DNA from: Dipylidium caninum
Lineage: Eukaryota > Platyhelminthes > Cestoda > Cyclophyllidea > Dipylidiidae
Length of the DNA stretch: 64,000 bases
NCBI GenBank assembly: GCA_017562135.1
Contig: QEYB01001355.1
Span: 186,001 to 250,000 of the forward strand
Reading direction: 5' to 3'
Position numbers and translations under genes: made by a program. Positions 45,745 to 57,700 of this stretch are shown here, piece after piece (position 1 is the stretch's first letter; every line of letters starts with the position of its first letter). The notes beneath the pieces are model-generated. The model worked only from the letters and a program-made list of their open reading frames with translations. It did not search any database and was not told the DNA's origin.

Positions 45745-48700
45745 CAACAGACGTGGCAGCGGGTGGCCCTGGTCGAGGTCCTCCAGGCTCTGTCGCTTTT
45801 CGTCCACCCGAGGGGGCTAAATTCGGTCGACAGGTCGGATTACCGAGGCAATGGGGGTGCACAGCCGGCTGGTGGGGGTGAGGGGGGACGGTGAGGGTGC
45901 TCGCCTCAATAATGCTGTGACCTTGAGCGTCGCATTGTTCGGTGGAAGGCGCGGTGGAGGTCGTGATAGCTGGACAGGGAGCAAGCGAACGCAAGCATGA
46001 GTGCAGTGCCGGACGCGCGCGCGTCGGCCGCGTCCGTCCACCTACCTTCTCTCGGCCTCCAGGTCCGCGCGCTTCACGTCCGACTTGATGTGACGGACCG
46101 CCTGCAGGAGGTCCGTCAGCACGCCAATTCTAGGATTCCTCGTCGACTCGGACTCGGAATCCTCGCGCCTTCCTCGTTCCGGCGACTAGGCGATATCAGA
46201 TGAATGGGTGTCTACTGGCCTACCTCTCGATGTTCAACGCGACGCAGGAGACTTCTGTAGTCGGCGTCCAATTTTTCCAACTGAGCGTCTACCGCGACCT
46301 CATTTCCACTGACTCTTCGGAAGCTTCCTCGCAGATCCTCCAACCGTTTACCCGCTTGCCTGATCTCCTATTTCAAGAGGTGGGGTAAAATTAATGCTGA
46401 ACGGCGCCTACTTCGAGGGAACCCCTGCCGAGGCGGGCCAGTTGGAGAAGCCATCCCCGGAGGGCGTCGACCTCAGCGGCGTACGCGCGCCACTCCTCCT
46501 GCTGACGTCGCAACTCTTCCATTGACGTCTTCAGCGTGGTCGCTGCTCTGTTCAGCCGCGTGAGCGTCTCCCGGACGGGCACCGCCTTTGAGGCGTCGGA
46601 CTTGATTGCGGCGTGCTCGAGGTCACTGGAGAAAAAAAGATGGTGCGGATCGCGGACCTCGTCACATCTTCGGCCAGAACTGGGGGGCAAAGGATGTGAT
46701 CGCATGGACGCGATAAAGGTGGCGCGACGTCAATCTCGGTTGGAGGTGTGGGGCTGGGAAATGGAGCGGAACAAGCCTAATTTCTGCTGATTCCACACCC
46801 CCCCGCGGAGCTGAGGGGGACGCTAACATGATGACGATGATGGTGGTGGAGGTGGATGCGGATGCGGATGCGGAGGCGAAGGCGGAGATTCGAAGAACTT
46901 ACGAACTCGTTGCCGCTCTAATCTGAGCAGAAAAGTCCTCCAGCTGCGAAAGGGTGGATTTGGCATAGGTCAATTTACCGACGGTATCTTCGAAATCGTG
47001 GGTTGGAAGGAGGCTGTGAATTGTCGGCAGATTTTCGTCCAAGAACTTCTGAGCCTGGCGTACAGGATGGCAGAGATGGTGCGAATCCGTGGACAAGCGC
47101 TCGGGAAGTGTCTGCTGGAGGAGAAGCGACGACGAGTTGACTTTGGCCCCCTCCTCGACCCGAGCGGGTGGACCGCGACCCACCTCCTCCCTTTCACCGA
47201 TCAACCTGTCGAATTGCTCCTCCAACGCCTGAAACTGTTGCGCTTTGCTGCAGACGTGCCGGCTGACAGCCGACTTCCATCCACGAAGTTCCTGCATCAG
47301 CTTGCGGGTGTCTTCGAGGTTCAGCGGCGAGCCGAAGTTGGCCCTGATAACCAACTGGTGCAGGATGCTCCTGCAATGCTCCAACTTGAAGGCGCCCTCC
47401 TCCGCCTTCACAGAGGGCGTCTTCCTCTCCACTCGCCGCATCCAAGCTTCCAGCCCGCTGGAAGCCTTGGTGAAGTCATCCACCAGCTCTTGAACATCGT
47501 TCAGAAAGCTGAGGTGGCTCTAGGAGACAGTGGACCGTTGCAAACCCACTCATACCTTGAAACGCAGCTCCAGAGAGTTCAGTCTGCTGGTCGTCTCCGT
47601 CAGGACGGAGCCGGACGTCTTTGCGGAGAGGTGGAGAAGGTCTTCTTCAAGGCTCCTCAACTCCAGCCTCTTCTCCGCCAGGGCGGACTCCAAAGTCTGC
47701 AAAGTGCCCGCCGTAAAACGGTTCCAACCTCACGACTTACCCGCATCTCGTGAACCTGATGATTCCAAAGTGCGTCGTCTTCGACGGACTCCTCTCTTTC
47801 CACCAGGCGAATGCTCTTACTTACTTTCGCTTCCGCCATCTCGAGCCAGTTTTCAAGACTCCTCTGCCGTCCCATCGCCCGCTTCCACCCGCCGAGTGTC
47901 CTCTCGTATTCGTCCACTTTCTACAAGCACGGGATCATCTTGCTGGTTTCCAAGAGGAAGTCGCAGAATTTTGGATTTCAAGGCATTCACTCACGCCGGG
48001 CAGCGTTTTCACCAGCTCGTCCAACACGCCGACCGCAGAGAGGATGCTGTTGTGCCAGCGGGAAGCGATGGAGAAGGCGAGGCCGCGTCTCGGCTGGCCG
48101 CGACCGCTGGAGGGCGGAAGGAGCGCCGAGGTTGCGTCGAGGAAGTGGAGGGCCCGTGACACCGCAACGCTCAATTTCTGGGTCTCGTCGGCCACCGTCT
48201 GCTGCTTGGTCACACCGGCGTCCAAATCTGTCCGGAGTGTCTAAAATATGCCGTCAAGTGTGTGGACCGGTTACACTCACCTCCAATTCGGCCAGACACT
48301 GCTCCGTCGGCGCCGCGTTCTGGGACGAGGCGTTGAGTCTGGCCAGCGTGGAGGCCTGCTTGTCGGTCCACGCGACGAAGTCACGACACACCTCGTTCCA
48401 GTTGCGCGACTGGGAGGCGACGATGTTGAAGTGGTCGATCAACTCCTCGCAGGCACGCAGAAGCTGGTTGTTCTGTTGGAGGAGCTGGTCCACCTCTGTC
48501 GTCCTCGAGTCGTCGGCATAGTCGCGACGCAGGACGCCGCACTGCACCGCCATGGATTGGAACTGTGCCGCGTTCATTTTCACGTCTGCTTCCACAAACT
48601 GAAGGGCACCAGAAACAAAATGACTTTGACTGGCGTCTGTCAAAGCTTAGCACGACAAATTGGCGTGATGTCATTAGGTCAGAAGGGCATTTGTGACCGC

Positions 48701-49502
48701 CTTGATCGGGATCCCGCCTGATCACTCGGGGGTCCATTCAGGATTCGCTTGTTGAGTTGCTGACTCCAATCGGAGCGAGCCGAGGGGACCTCGGCCGACC
48801 CGTCACCCGCCTCCACGCACACACTTCACGAACGACTCCTCGAGCCTTTGGCAAAAGGTGGCCACAATCTACTGAAGTAATTTTTGATGGGAAAATTTTG
48901 GAATTTTGGAGTAAAGAAAGTGGCCTTCACCTCACGAGATGGTAAATTAGCCGAGTAGGTGAGAAACGCACCTTTAGTTCTTGCACCAGCACATCAACAC
49001 CCTCCAACCATCCGAGCTCGTCCAGATTGGATAATTCCAATGCCATCCTCTCGATCTGGGGCGCCAGACGACCCGACGAGGGTTTGGTGGGGGAGAGGGC
49101 TCGCAGTCGCCGGGCATTTCCAAGACACCGGGCGAGCAGATCGCTGACCCTCGCAGAATTGGCCGTCAACGCCTCTGCCGACTGGTGGATCAGTTTGTCC
49201 AGCCCTGCCGAAATCACGCAAAAGTTGGCGTGGCTGGCCTTGGCCTGCGAAACCGTCTCCAGCATGTGCTCGATCTCCTCATCCGTCTTGTTCACCTCGG
49301 TGAGGGCTACTTGGAGGAGGGAATGGCCACCACCACCACCACCGCCACCGCTACTGCTGCCTTCAGGAGCACCCGTGCCGACTTGGAGGAGGCTGAGAGC
49401 ACGCGTTAGGTTCTGTCGCAGCTGCGAGGCTACCGCCTCGACATCTTCGAGGGCGAGGTCAACCTCCCCGTTGTCATCCAAGTCGCGACTGGATCGCAGT
49501 GT
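45745..49502 (-). CDS. SYNE1: Nesprin-like protein, distal spectrin-repeat exons
   Basis: Minus-strand exons continue the rod after the 3.9 kb exon. They are 49502-48972 (177 codons, in phase, with HMLETVSQAKASHANFCVIS and a poly-Gly insert), about 48640-48290, about 48240-47945, about 47915-47745, about 47705-47555, about 47485-46900, about 46625-46395, about 46380-46225, 46129-46046 and 45816-45745 (KRQSLEDLDQGHPLPRLL). The sequence is long alpha-helical heptads with spaced Trp and Leu (GLEAWMRRVE, RGWKSAVSRH, QQEEWRAYAAEVDAL), as in spectrin repeats. Phase at the last two junctions is off by one or two, so the extreme 3' end is uncertain. No KASH segment was found. Confidence 0.72.
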
Positions 49503-50093
49503 CTGTGGAAGAAAAGGTTGGCGTCTTCAGCGGTCAGAAGGGTTGCAAGCTGGGACACCACCTCAGATCAGTTGATGTCATAGTAAGCTTCGGTCGCCAT
49601 GGCTCACTGCGATGGTGCCTGTCGATGAACCATTGACCGAAGACTAAGGTCCTATTAAGTTAAAAGGGTTCGGCGTCTCCGAACGCTATGGGACGATGGT
49701 AGCCCTGAGGCCTTCCGAGTAAAACAGCAGGAGTCCACGCGCCTCCTAACACCATTTACCGCCAAGTTAAATGCACCGAGAGCCTTCACTCGGCGACATT
49801 GCGCGCAAGATGGTATAAAAGAGTTGGCGTAGAGGGACTTCACCCAAACCGAGGCTCACGAAAGCGTCCACTCGCTACAGAATGAAATCCTCGCCTCGAG
49901 AGAGGGCGAAGAGGAAACCTAATTGGAGTCAGGTGTGAATTACTAGGATACGTCTAATCAACTTTATCCACGTAAATGGAAGTTTTCGCAGCGTGAAACG
50001 ATCGCCGGTTGGATCTCCCTGGCCTCAAGGCGTGGAGGCAGTCGGGAGGCGAGTTGTACCACATGGGAGACGAAGGCCACGGCGCGAGTGCGG

Positions 50094-50166
50094 GTCCGGG
50101 TGGCCTAATGGACAAGGCGTCGGTTTCCGGAGCCGAAGATTGTGGGTTCGAGTCCCATCCCGGACG
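50094..50166 (+). tRNA. tRNA-Arg (anticodon CCG)
   Basis: A 73-base cloverleaf. The acceptor stem GTCCGGG pairs with CCCGGAC, followed by discriminator G. The D arm is GCCT..AGGC. The anticodon arm has stem TCGGT/GCCGA around the loop TTCCGGA, giving anticodon CCG, which reads CGG. The variable loop is short and the T arm contains GGTTCGAGTCC, the B box for RNA polymerase III. A TTTT terminator follows at about 50191. There is no intron. It lies inside the nesprin intron 50354-49503 on the opposite strand, so it is transcribed independently and antisense to that gene. Confidence 0.97.
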
Positions 50167-50354
50167 CGGCGGGCGCCCTCGGCGCCGGGACTTTTCTACC
50201 TCACGCTTCGAAGTGGCAAAGCCTGTGTTCCGTCTCACGTCCTCTTATCGCCGTTCAACAGCGATCTTCTTCCCGCGGCAGCACGTGGTTTAAGCAACTG
50301 CCACGCTGGCTTCCTATTGGTCGCCAGTGACCTTCAGTGCACCAGTCAGCTCAC

Positions 50355-53300
50355 CTTAAGGCGTCCCATACGTTTCTTCGTAGCTTTTATCCACTCTCTC
50401 GCTTTCTGGAGATTTTCACGCAGATGGTAAACTCGGTTACAACGCTCGGTCAGTTCCAAAATACACCGATTCGCTCTGCGTTCGCTCATTCCTATTTCTC
50501 GACGTATCGCAGATATTTCGGTATTTTCCTCTACGCTTTCTACCAGAATTTTGCTTCCACTCCTTCCACCAGCCTCTTCGATTTCCTGCTTCTTGGTCTG
50601 GACCTCCTGATGTAGGGCTCTCAGGTTATCCAGGCAATGCAATTTGCTCGATGGACTGCCAGCCGTCAACTGGATGCCCAGCTCCAAGTCCGCGGTGTTG
50701 CAAGCTTCTTCCAAACTGCTACTCCACTGAAGCAACCAATTGCGGAGACCAGACGTCAGGACCCTCAAGGATTCACGCTCAGAGGCAATTGCTCGGTCTC
50801 TGGCCTGTCTGTCACGTTCCCAACCCAGCAAAATTTGCAGGAGACGCTCTCCTCGAGCAAGCTGTACTCGCAGTTCTGGGTCTTCTTGAACTACGGGTCT
50901 TATTTCCGAGTCGAGCAGCATCTGCGCGCTCTCACATCGCCGCTGAAGCTGGTCTGCCGTCGAGGTCGTCTCGCCGCATTCCAGTACGAGGGTGTCCAGG
51001 TTGCCCACAGCTGATTGTAGGGCCTTCACTCTGTTTAGGCCTTTCTCAGCCGTCTGCAACTTCGTCTGCATCTCATCCGCCATCTTATCCACCTTTTCCT
51101 CGTAGCTGCCTAACGTGGACATGAGGATCGGCTTGCCCTCTGTGATTCCGTCGGCTCTCTTGTGCAACCCATTCAACAACTTCCGCCCCGTCTCGAAGGC
51201 GTCCATTTTCTTCTTGGTGTTCCACACCTCGCGGCATCTGCGCTCCGCCAGAGCATCCAACCTTTGCATATTCCGATGTGATTCCGCTTTACTGAAGGCC
51301 TCAATCGGAACTGCGATCACCTCGTTGGCGTCCAGGCCTTCCTTCGGATGACTCGTCTCATTCGCCTGAACCCAGTGTTCAATCTGCTGGCACATGGCAA
51401 TGACATCTTGCCAGGTATTGATTTGATTCGACAGACTATCGTCCACCAGCTGCAGCGTCTTCCTCGCACCCTCCAATTTCTGTCGGGTGGACTGCAGACC
51501 CTCCGACAAGCTCGGACAGGCCAAAGCGTCGCATTCGAGGGAGTACAGCTTCACGAAGAGACTCTCAACTTTCGGCTCGTAGAGACTCCTCAGAGACTCC
51601 CTGCTGCCACGAAGGTTGGCACACACCTCGGCGGCACTTGTCGCCTCGCCTCTTTCCGCATTCCTGTTGCACTTTCCTTCAATTTCCAGACACATATCGT
51701 CCACTTCGGCGAGGATCTGTTTGAACCGACTCTCCAGCGCGCTTTGGCCGCGAGCCTTCTCTTCGACCGCCCGTTCCAACTGGTCCAACTGCTTCGCAAT
51801 TGTGCTCCTTTGGGCCTCCAACAGGGACGCGTTTTCCGTGGATCCCGCTTTCAGGGAATAGAGCGCCAGGTGGACTTTCTCCCACTGATTCAACTGAGCC
51901 TTCAACTGTTTCACTTTCTCCTCTAAAGCAGAGATGTCATAGGAGTTTTGAGCATCGACAGTGGCCTGTTGGACGGTGTGGTGGAAGTCGTTGAGCCATG
52001 CTTGAAGCACCAGAGTCTCCTTCTCCTTTCCGGTCCTCTCAGCAATCATCTGCTCCACACCCTCGACTAGCGCATCCAGCCGGTGCTTGCTCAGATTATC
52101 CCACCTCGCGAGGCAGGGGAAGGTGGACAGAACCGTGCCATTTGAACTGGCCAGGGAGCGAATTTTGCCGGCCAACTCGTCGCCGACGGGGACTTGTCCC
52201 TTCAAGAATTGCAGACGGGAGAGCATCTCCTCGGCCTCGGGGACCGCGACGAAGCGATAGCGGGGCTCGATGTCGTCCAGGTCCTTGACAAATCGGTCGC
52301 ACAGAGCCCCGGCCATTGTGGACAGCTGTTTTAGCTCGCGCTCCTCGGACACTCGCGTCTCCCGCACGAGGATTGCATTGGCCAAGTCGGCTTTGACGCA
52401 ACTCGCCAATTTCTGCAGATCCTCCAGCCTCAGTCGGACTTCCTCAATACTCGAGAGACCCATCCCGCCGACACTGTTGGCGTTAGCTTCGCGGATTAAC
52501 TTTTCCACCTGCCGCAGTTGGGGAGGCAGCCAGGAGCGCTCCATATCTCTCACCTTCTGAAGACCTTCCATGCGAGTTGTGAGGGAGGAGTCAAATTCCA
52601 CAGGCGGAAGAAGATCCAAATGTTTTAAGTCCTCGAGGACCGCGTGGAACTCGTCTATCTGCACCTTCGAGTCGGCCATCCACCCGGACGCTGCGTCAAT
52701 GGCGCTCTCGACAGACTCACGAGCCCTGTCCAAGCACTCGGAGTAGGTCTTCAGAGCGCCGTGCAACGGTTTCAGCGCCTCATCAACGAATGCATCTGCA
52801 AAGCAGTTCGCTTCCTGTAGAACGTCGTTTACTGTCGAAGCAACTGGGGGCAACAGGTTTCCTCTTCGTCCGCCCGCGGTTTCGAGCGCGCTGGAACTCT
52901 CGACTGACATCAGATCCTCCTCCAACGCCTCTAGCGACGCCAGACGCTCTCTCAGCTCCGCGATATCCTGAATCGGTTGTCGCAGATGAACGTTTTGTTG
53001 AAGTGCGCTTATATTCGCGTGGACAGCGTCGCGAGCAGCGGAAACACCTTTGGTGAATTTGTCCATTCTCGCGGCTGTCTGCTTCAGCGTGGCCTTCGCC
53101 TTCTCCACGTTGCCCTGACCGTCTGCCAGGACTTTGGACGCGCTCGAGAGGAGGCCACTCAGCTTCTCACTGTTCCTCATCTTCGACGCCTGCGACATGA
53201 GCCGCTTGAGGCGACTCACCGCCGCGTTGTAGGCCGCCTCGCCTTCCTTCAGCCTCGCTCGCAGGCCGGGCAAATCGTCGGGCGCGTCGACCTCCTCGCA

Positions 53301-54254
53301 CAGCGCCAACAGCTCGGCCACCTTCGAGGCCTCCGTTTCGAGAGAGGAGAATTCGCGCTGTAGACGAGAACAGAGGTCGTCGAGTTCGGCCACCCTGGTG
53401 TTGGCCTCTGAGGTAATTTTGTCGAGTCGTTTGGCCGTCTCGTTGACGCAGTCCCTCACCGAGTCTGGAAGTTTGGCGAGGAATTGCGGAAGGCGGCGAG
53501 GTGGGAGGTAGGCCTTTTGAAGACCCTCCACTGTGGACGTGAATTCGTCCAGGATGTGTTGCCTCTCCTCACCCAGTCTGTCACACAGTGCTTTCAGGCC
53601 CTCCAAAATAGTGTCGGGGCTCCTCGAATTCCTCGAACTCGCTAATTCGTCGAGGCTCTTGTTGATCTCGGTGAGGACCTCCTGAACGTGCAGGAAACTC
53701 GTGGCGAAAGCTTCCGCTCTTCGACTAATGCTCGTCTGGAGGGAGACGACAGCGGCCAGCCTCGAACGAACTTCCTCGATCCGCTCGTCCTCCTTCTCCA
53801 CGAGGCGCACAACGCTGTCGCCGATTTCGACGCACAACCGGTGCATCTCCGTCAGTCTGGCGTCCACGCGTGCGGAGAAGGCGAGTGCGGTCTCCTCCAC
53901 CGAGCGGGTGCACGCCGCCTCGCTCTGTCGAACTGATTCCACCACCTCGAAGACCTGCTTGAGTTGGCGCGGGTGAGGATTGGCCGGGTAGTCGGGCCAC
54001 CCGGCGAGGAGGTCTGCATCCACCTGCTCCACCAGCTGACACACGACCCTGTGGACCTCCTGCAGCTCGGTCCAGACACTCCGTCGTCTCTGGAGACCCG
54101 CGGTCAACTCCTCGTGACACCGTTTGGCTCGTGCCTTGCGCTCAAGGAGGTCGTCTACTTCCGCTAAGGTCAAATCTTTCGGGAGGCTGCGTTGTTGATG
54201 TTGTTGAATCTGGTGGATGCGCTTGTCCACGCTCTCCAGTGAACCGGCGATTTC
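50355..54254 (-). CDS. SYNE1: Nesprin-like protein, giant 3.9 kb rod exon
   Basis: A single exon of exactly 1300 codons runs from a CGTCTAG acceptor to a CTTAAG donor (GTGAGC), phase 0 at both ends and without interruption. The product is almost wholly helical and heptad-patterned, with about a dozen repeats of roughly 105-110 residues bearing spectrin-type anchor residues (for example LQAWLNDFHHTV, INTWQDVIAMCQQIEHWVQ, VESAIDAASGWMADSKVQ, LRNWLLQWSSSLEEA). This forms the extended rod that spans from the nuclear envelope to actin. No Cys-rich, EF-hand or GAS2 motifs are seen that would point to a spectraplakin. Spectrin repeats alone do not name the family; that comes from the CH domain upstream on the same strand. 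Confidence 0.92.
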
Positions 54255-54729
54255 CTAGACGGTGAAATTAAAGACAATTGGGTGATCCGTGGGCGTCGAC
54301 CCTGCCGAAGGGGGGGGGGGAGATGGGCGGGGCCTCGCCCGAGGGGGAGAGTTTCCGGCGGCCCGAGAGACCGGCAAACTTTTTCCCGCTTATCACCGCC
54401 TCGAGGGTGTCTGCTTCTAAGGACCGGGTGGAGGAAGAGGGAACGAGACCCGACAGCTCGACACTCTTTGCCTACTTCGGTGGTGACTCGCGGAAAGTCC
54501 TTCCAGCACTGTAGAAATGCGCATCGGACGTTTAATTTGCCCTGTGTGCGCGCAGATTTCGTGAGAAATTTCATGGGGTGACTCAAATAAGGGGGACCAG
54601 CCACCTGGATGGTGCAACAAGCTTCCCGGACAAATGGTCCATGCAACCAAGAAACCGTCCCTCCTTCCGCCTGACCTGTGTGAGCTGCGTCAAAGTGAAG
54701 CGATCAGTTGACATACAGGAATAATCGAT

Positions 54730-57700
54730 TTCCGTCACATATGTGTGACGGAGGTCAAGAATAGACGAGTAGTTAGTGGAGAGCAGAGAAATGGCAAGGG
54801 TGGCACCACCTCCAGGATTCGCTGGCGTTGAAGGCCTCTTCTCGACGCCGTCTGGACGGCCTCCTTCAAGGAATCCACCTCCTGGCCCACGCTCTCCTCC
54901 TCCACGCCGGCGAGCTTGTTCTCGATGCCCCGCAAGAGCTCGGCGCAGCCCTCCACACTGGCTGCGTGCTCCTTCCACGCCCCCACCGACTTCGAGCACC
55001 TGTCCCTCGCCTGGGCCGTCAGTTTCACCAACGCCTCGTGCCGCGTTTTCAGTCTACGTCTCCTCTCCTTCAGCCCCTCATCCGCCAACTCCTCCTTCGC
55101 CGTGAACAGCTCGGAGATGCGCTGGGAGCCTGTGGAGGTGAGTTCGTTGAAGAGACTCCCCAGACGACTGAGTTCCGCCTGTTGTTGTTGAAGATTCTCC
55201 CGAATCTTGGGCCAACCGCGAGGGAGGCGGTGACTTTGGCTTCGGTCGTTGTCAACCAGTCCTCCAGAGCCTGAAGCGAACTCTCGAGCTCCGACTGGAA
55301 CTCCAGGCTCCGAGTGATCTGGAAGGCGCGAGCACACACACAGAGGTTAGTCGACCACCTTCCGGACTCGCATCCACGTACCTGCATCTCTTCCGAACGG
55401 AGCGCGGTGAAGGCCAATTCCGCCCTCTTCTTCATCTCCTCCAACTCCTTTCGAAGGGCCTGCGAAACGTCCGGAGGCAACGCGGTGGCAAAAATCCGAT
55501 CCACACAGGCCTGCATCTCGCGAAAAACCTCGGTGGTGCGTGTCTCCACTTGGAGTTGACTTTTTATCTCTTCCGAGCGTCGGAGCAACTCGACGGAGGC
55601 CGAAGCCCGAAGGCTCTGACGACTGCCCCAGCGTCCCTTCTCGGCGGGTGCTTTGATCTCCTTCAGACACGAGTCCACCTCTTTGACGCCCTCTTTGAAG
55701 GCGTGAAAGTCCATCTTCAAAGTCCCTGCCATCACGACAAGTTTCTGGGAGTGGAAAATCAAAGGTTACGGCAAATGGGCCGCGTTAACTTAAGGATCTA
55801 CTGCAGCGCCCGGGGACAGGCGGAGCGATTCTACGCGCAAGCGGGATCTTCCGCTCGAGGCCTCCTCGACCGCACTTTACAGAGTCGTTCTCGCGTCCCT
55901 TCGTTGGCCCCAGCCGGTCCTCATTGCCTCGAAAGCCTTTGCGGAACTGTGTTTTTCAAAATCACACTGAAATCAAAGCGTGGAAGACTTCCGCGACGTT
56001 CATGGGGGGGGGGGCGGTTAGTCGCGGTGAAACCAAAGAGAACCTCACCGCCCTCTCTGCCGGGACGCTGCACTTCCACGCTTTGGGGAATCCAGATAAA
56101 CTATTTTATCTCAAGGAGAATTGCATTTCGCTTACGTCAACCTCCTGTCGCAGGTTTCCATACTCCTCGAGGACTTCCAGGCTGCCGGGCGGCGGATGGA
56201 AGTCGGGGTCTTCCAGGAGCGACTGCAGTTTGACCGACTCGCCTCGGCAGGAGTTCAGGAGGCTGGCGAGGCTCTGCGGTGGGGGAGCGAGGCAGCGCGG
56301 TAATCCACACCGAAGACGAGGCAGAATTTCCTCTCTCACTCTCTCTCTGACTCTCTCTCTGCCTCTCGCGTCTTACCTCACAGTCGGCACACCACGCGGC
56401 GATGGCGTCGAGGTCCTTCTGCGTCGACCGCCCCGTTATTTTCGGCCCGTTGCGCAGAGTGGAGAGCTGCGTCCTCGCCTTGCCAACACCACTCTGTAGG
56501 GCCTCCGTGAACTCCTGCACGTTCTGGAGGCGTGCCACGGCTCGTCGGCATTCCCTCGCGATCGTCTCCCTCCGGCGGAGCAGGTCCTCGTGCCGCCTCT
56601 CCGCGTCTCCCATCTGAACAAGGAACGCGACTGTGTGAGCGCCGTGGCGGTTCGGTCGGCGAGGAGCGAGGAGCTCCAAGCCGGGTGTGAAGGAGTCCCG
56701 AACAGAAAAAGGGGGTCAGTCACCCTCTTCGCCAGGTCGTCTTGGCGGCGCGACGTGCCCGAGGGTCCGGTGGTCCGAAGACGCAGCACTCGCTCCGCCT
56801 CCCTCAGCTCCTCCATGTCCCGCGGCAGCCGCTCGTTGAGCGTCTCACTCATGTCCTACGAATGCGACGGGGGCGCGGGGTTATTCGGTGCCGACAGGCG
56901 GGGCGGTGCGGGGGGGGCGGGGGTAAAACGGTCGTCTACCTCGAACATCGCCATGCCACTCTTGACGAGATCTACGTTTGCGGAGGCGAGATCCGTTTCT
57001 ATCGCGTCGAAGTACCTCGCCAACTCGGTGAGCAGAGCGTCGACCTTGTCGAGGGCCTCCTCAAAGTCCTCGGTCGCCTGCGCCTCCAGTCGATGATTGG
57101 CCGTCCATATCTACAACGCGAAGGGGGGAAGTCGGAGAGGACGTCAACAAAAGCGTCAAAACGTTGAGCAAAGTAGGCTCGAGGTGGGCGCAAGATCGCC
57201 CTCGCAGGCGGGACTGCGGTTTCGTGACCTTCCAGGCTTCGGCAAGTCTCGAGTTGCGCTCCGTGAAGTCGTTGATTCCGAGGTCGCGGACGTAGGCTTT
57301 CACCGGGGCAGATCGAACCAGATTCTCGTAGCCGCTGATGAGGTTGGTGAGCTCGGAGATGCCCCTGTTGACGAGGACTTGCAACTCCTCGAAGTTCTAA
57401 AGGGGAAGGCGTGGAAGAAAGCGCTGCGTCTACGTCGCCGCACCGCTCGATCGCCGCTCCGGCTGTGGAATTACCTTAGTTGGCGCCTCGAGTTCGCCTT
57501 CAAGACGGGCGAAGAGTTCTTCAATCTCCTCGCCTTTCGCCGATATTTGCTCCAAGTTCTGCAGTTGGGCCGCCAAAGTTCGCTGGTGCTGGAAGAACTC
57601 CATGGCAACCGCGTCCATCTGCTCGACTTGCGCGTCGCCAAGCAGGCCCAACTTGGTGTGTTCCACACTTTGGAGGAGGTCATCCAGCTAGGTGGGGCGA

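Noticed and set aside
45192..45994. Minus-strand Pro/His/Arg-rich frames as the nesprin C-terminus.
   Set aside because: They lack spectrin heptads and any transmembrane segment; only the 45816-45745 exon shows rod-like sequence.
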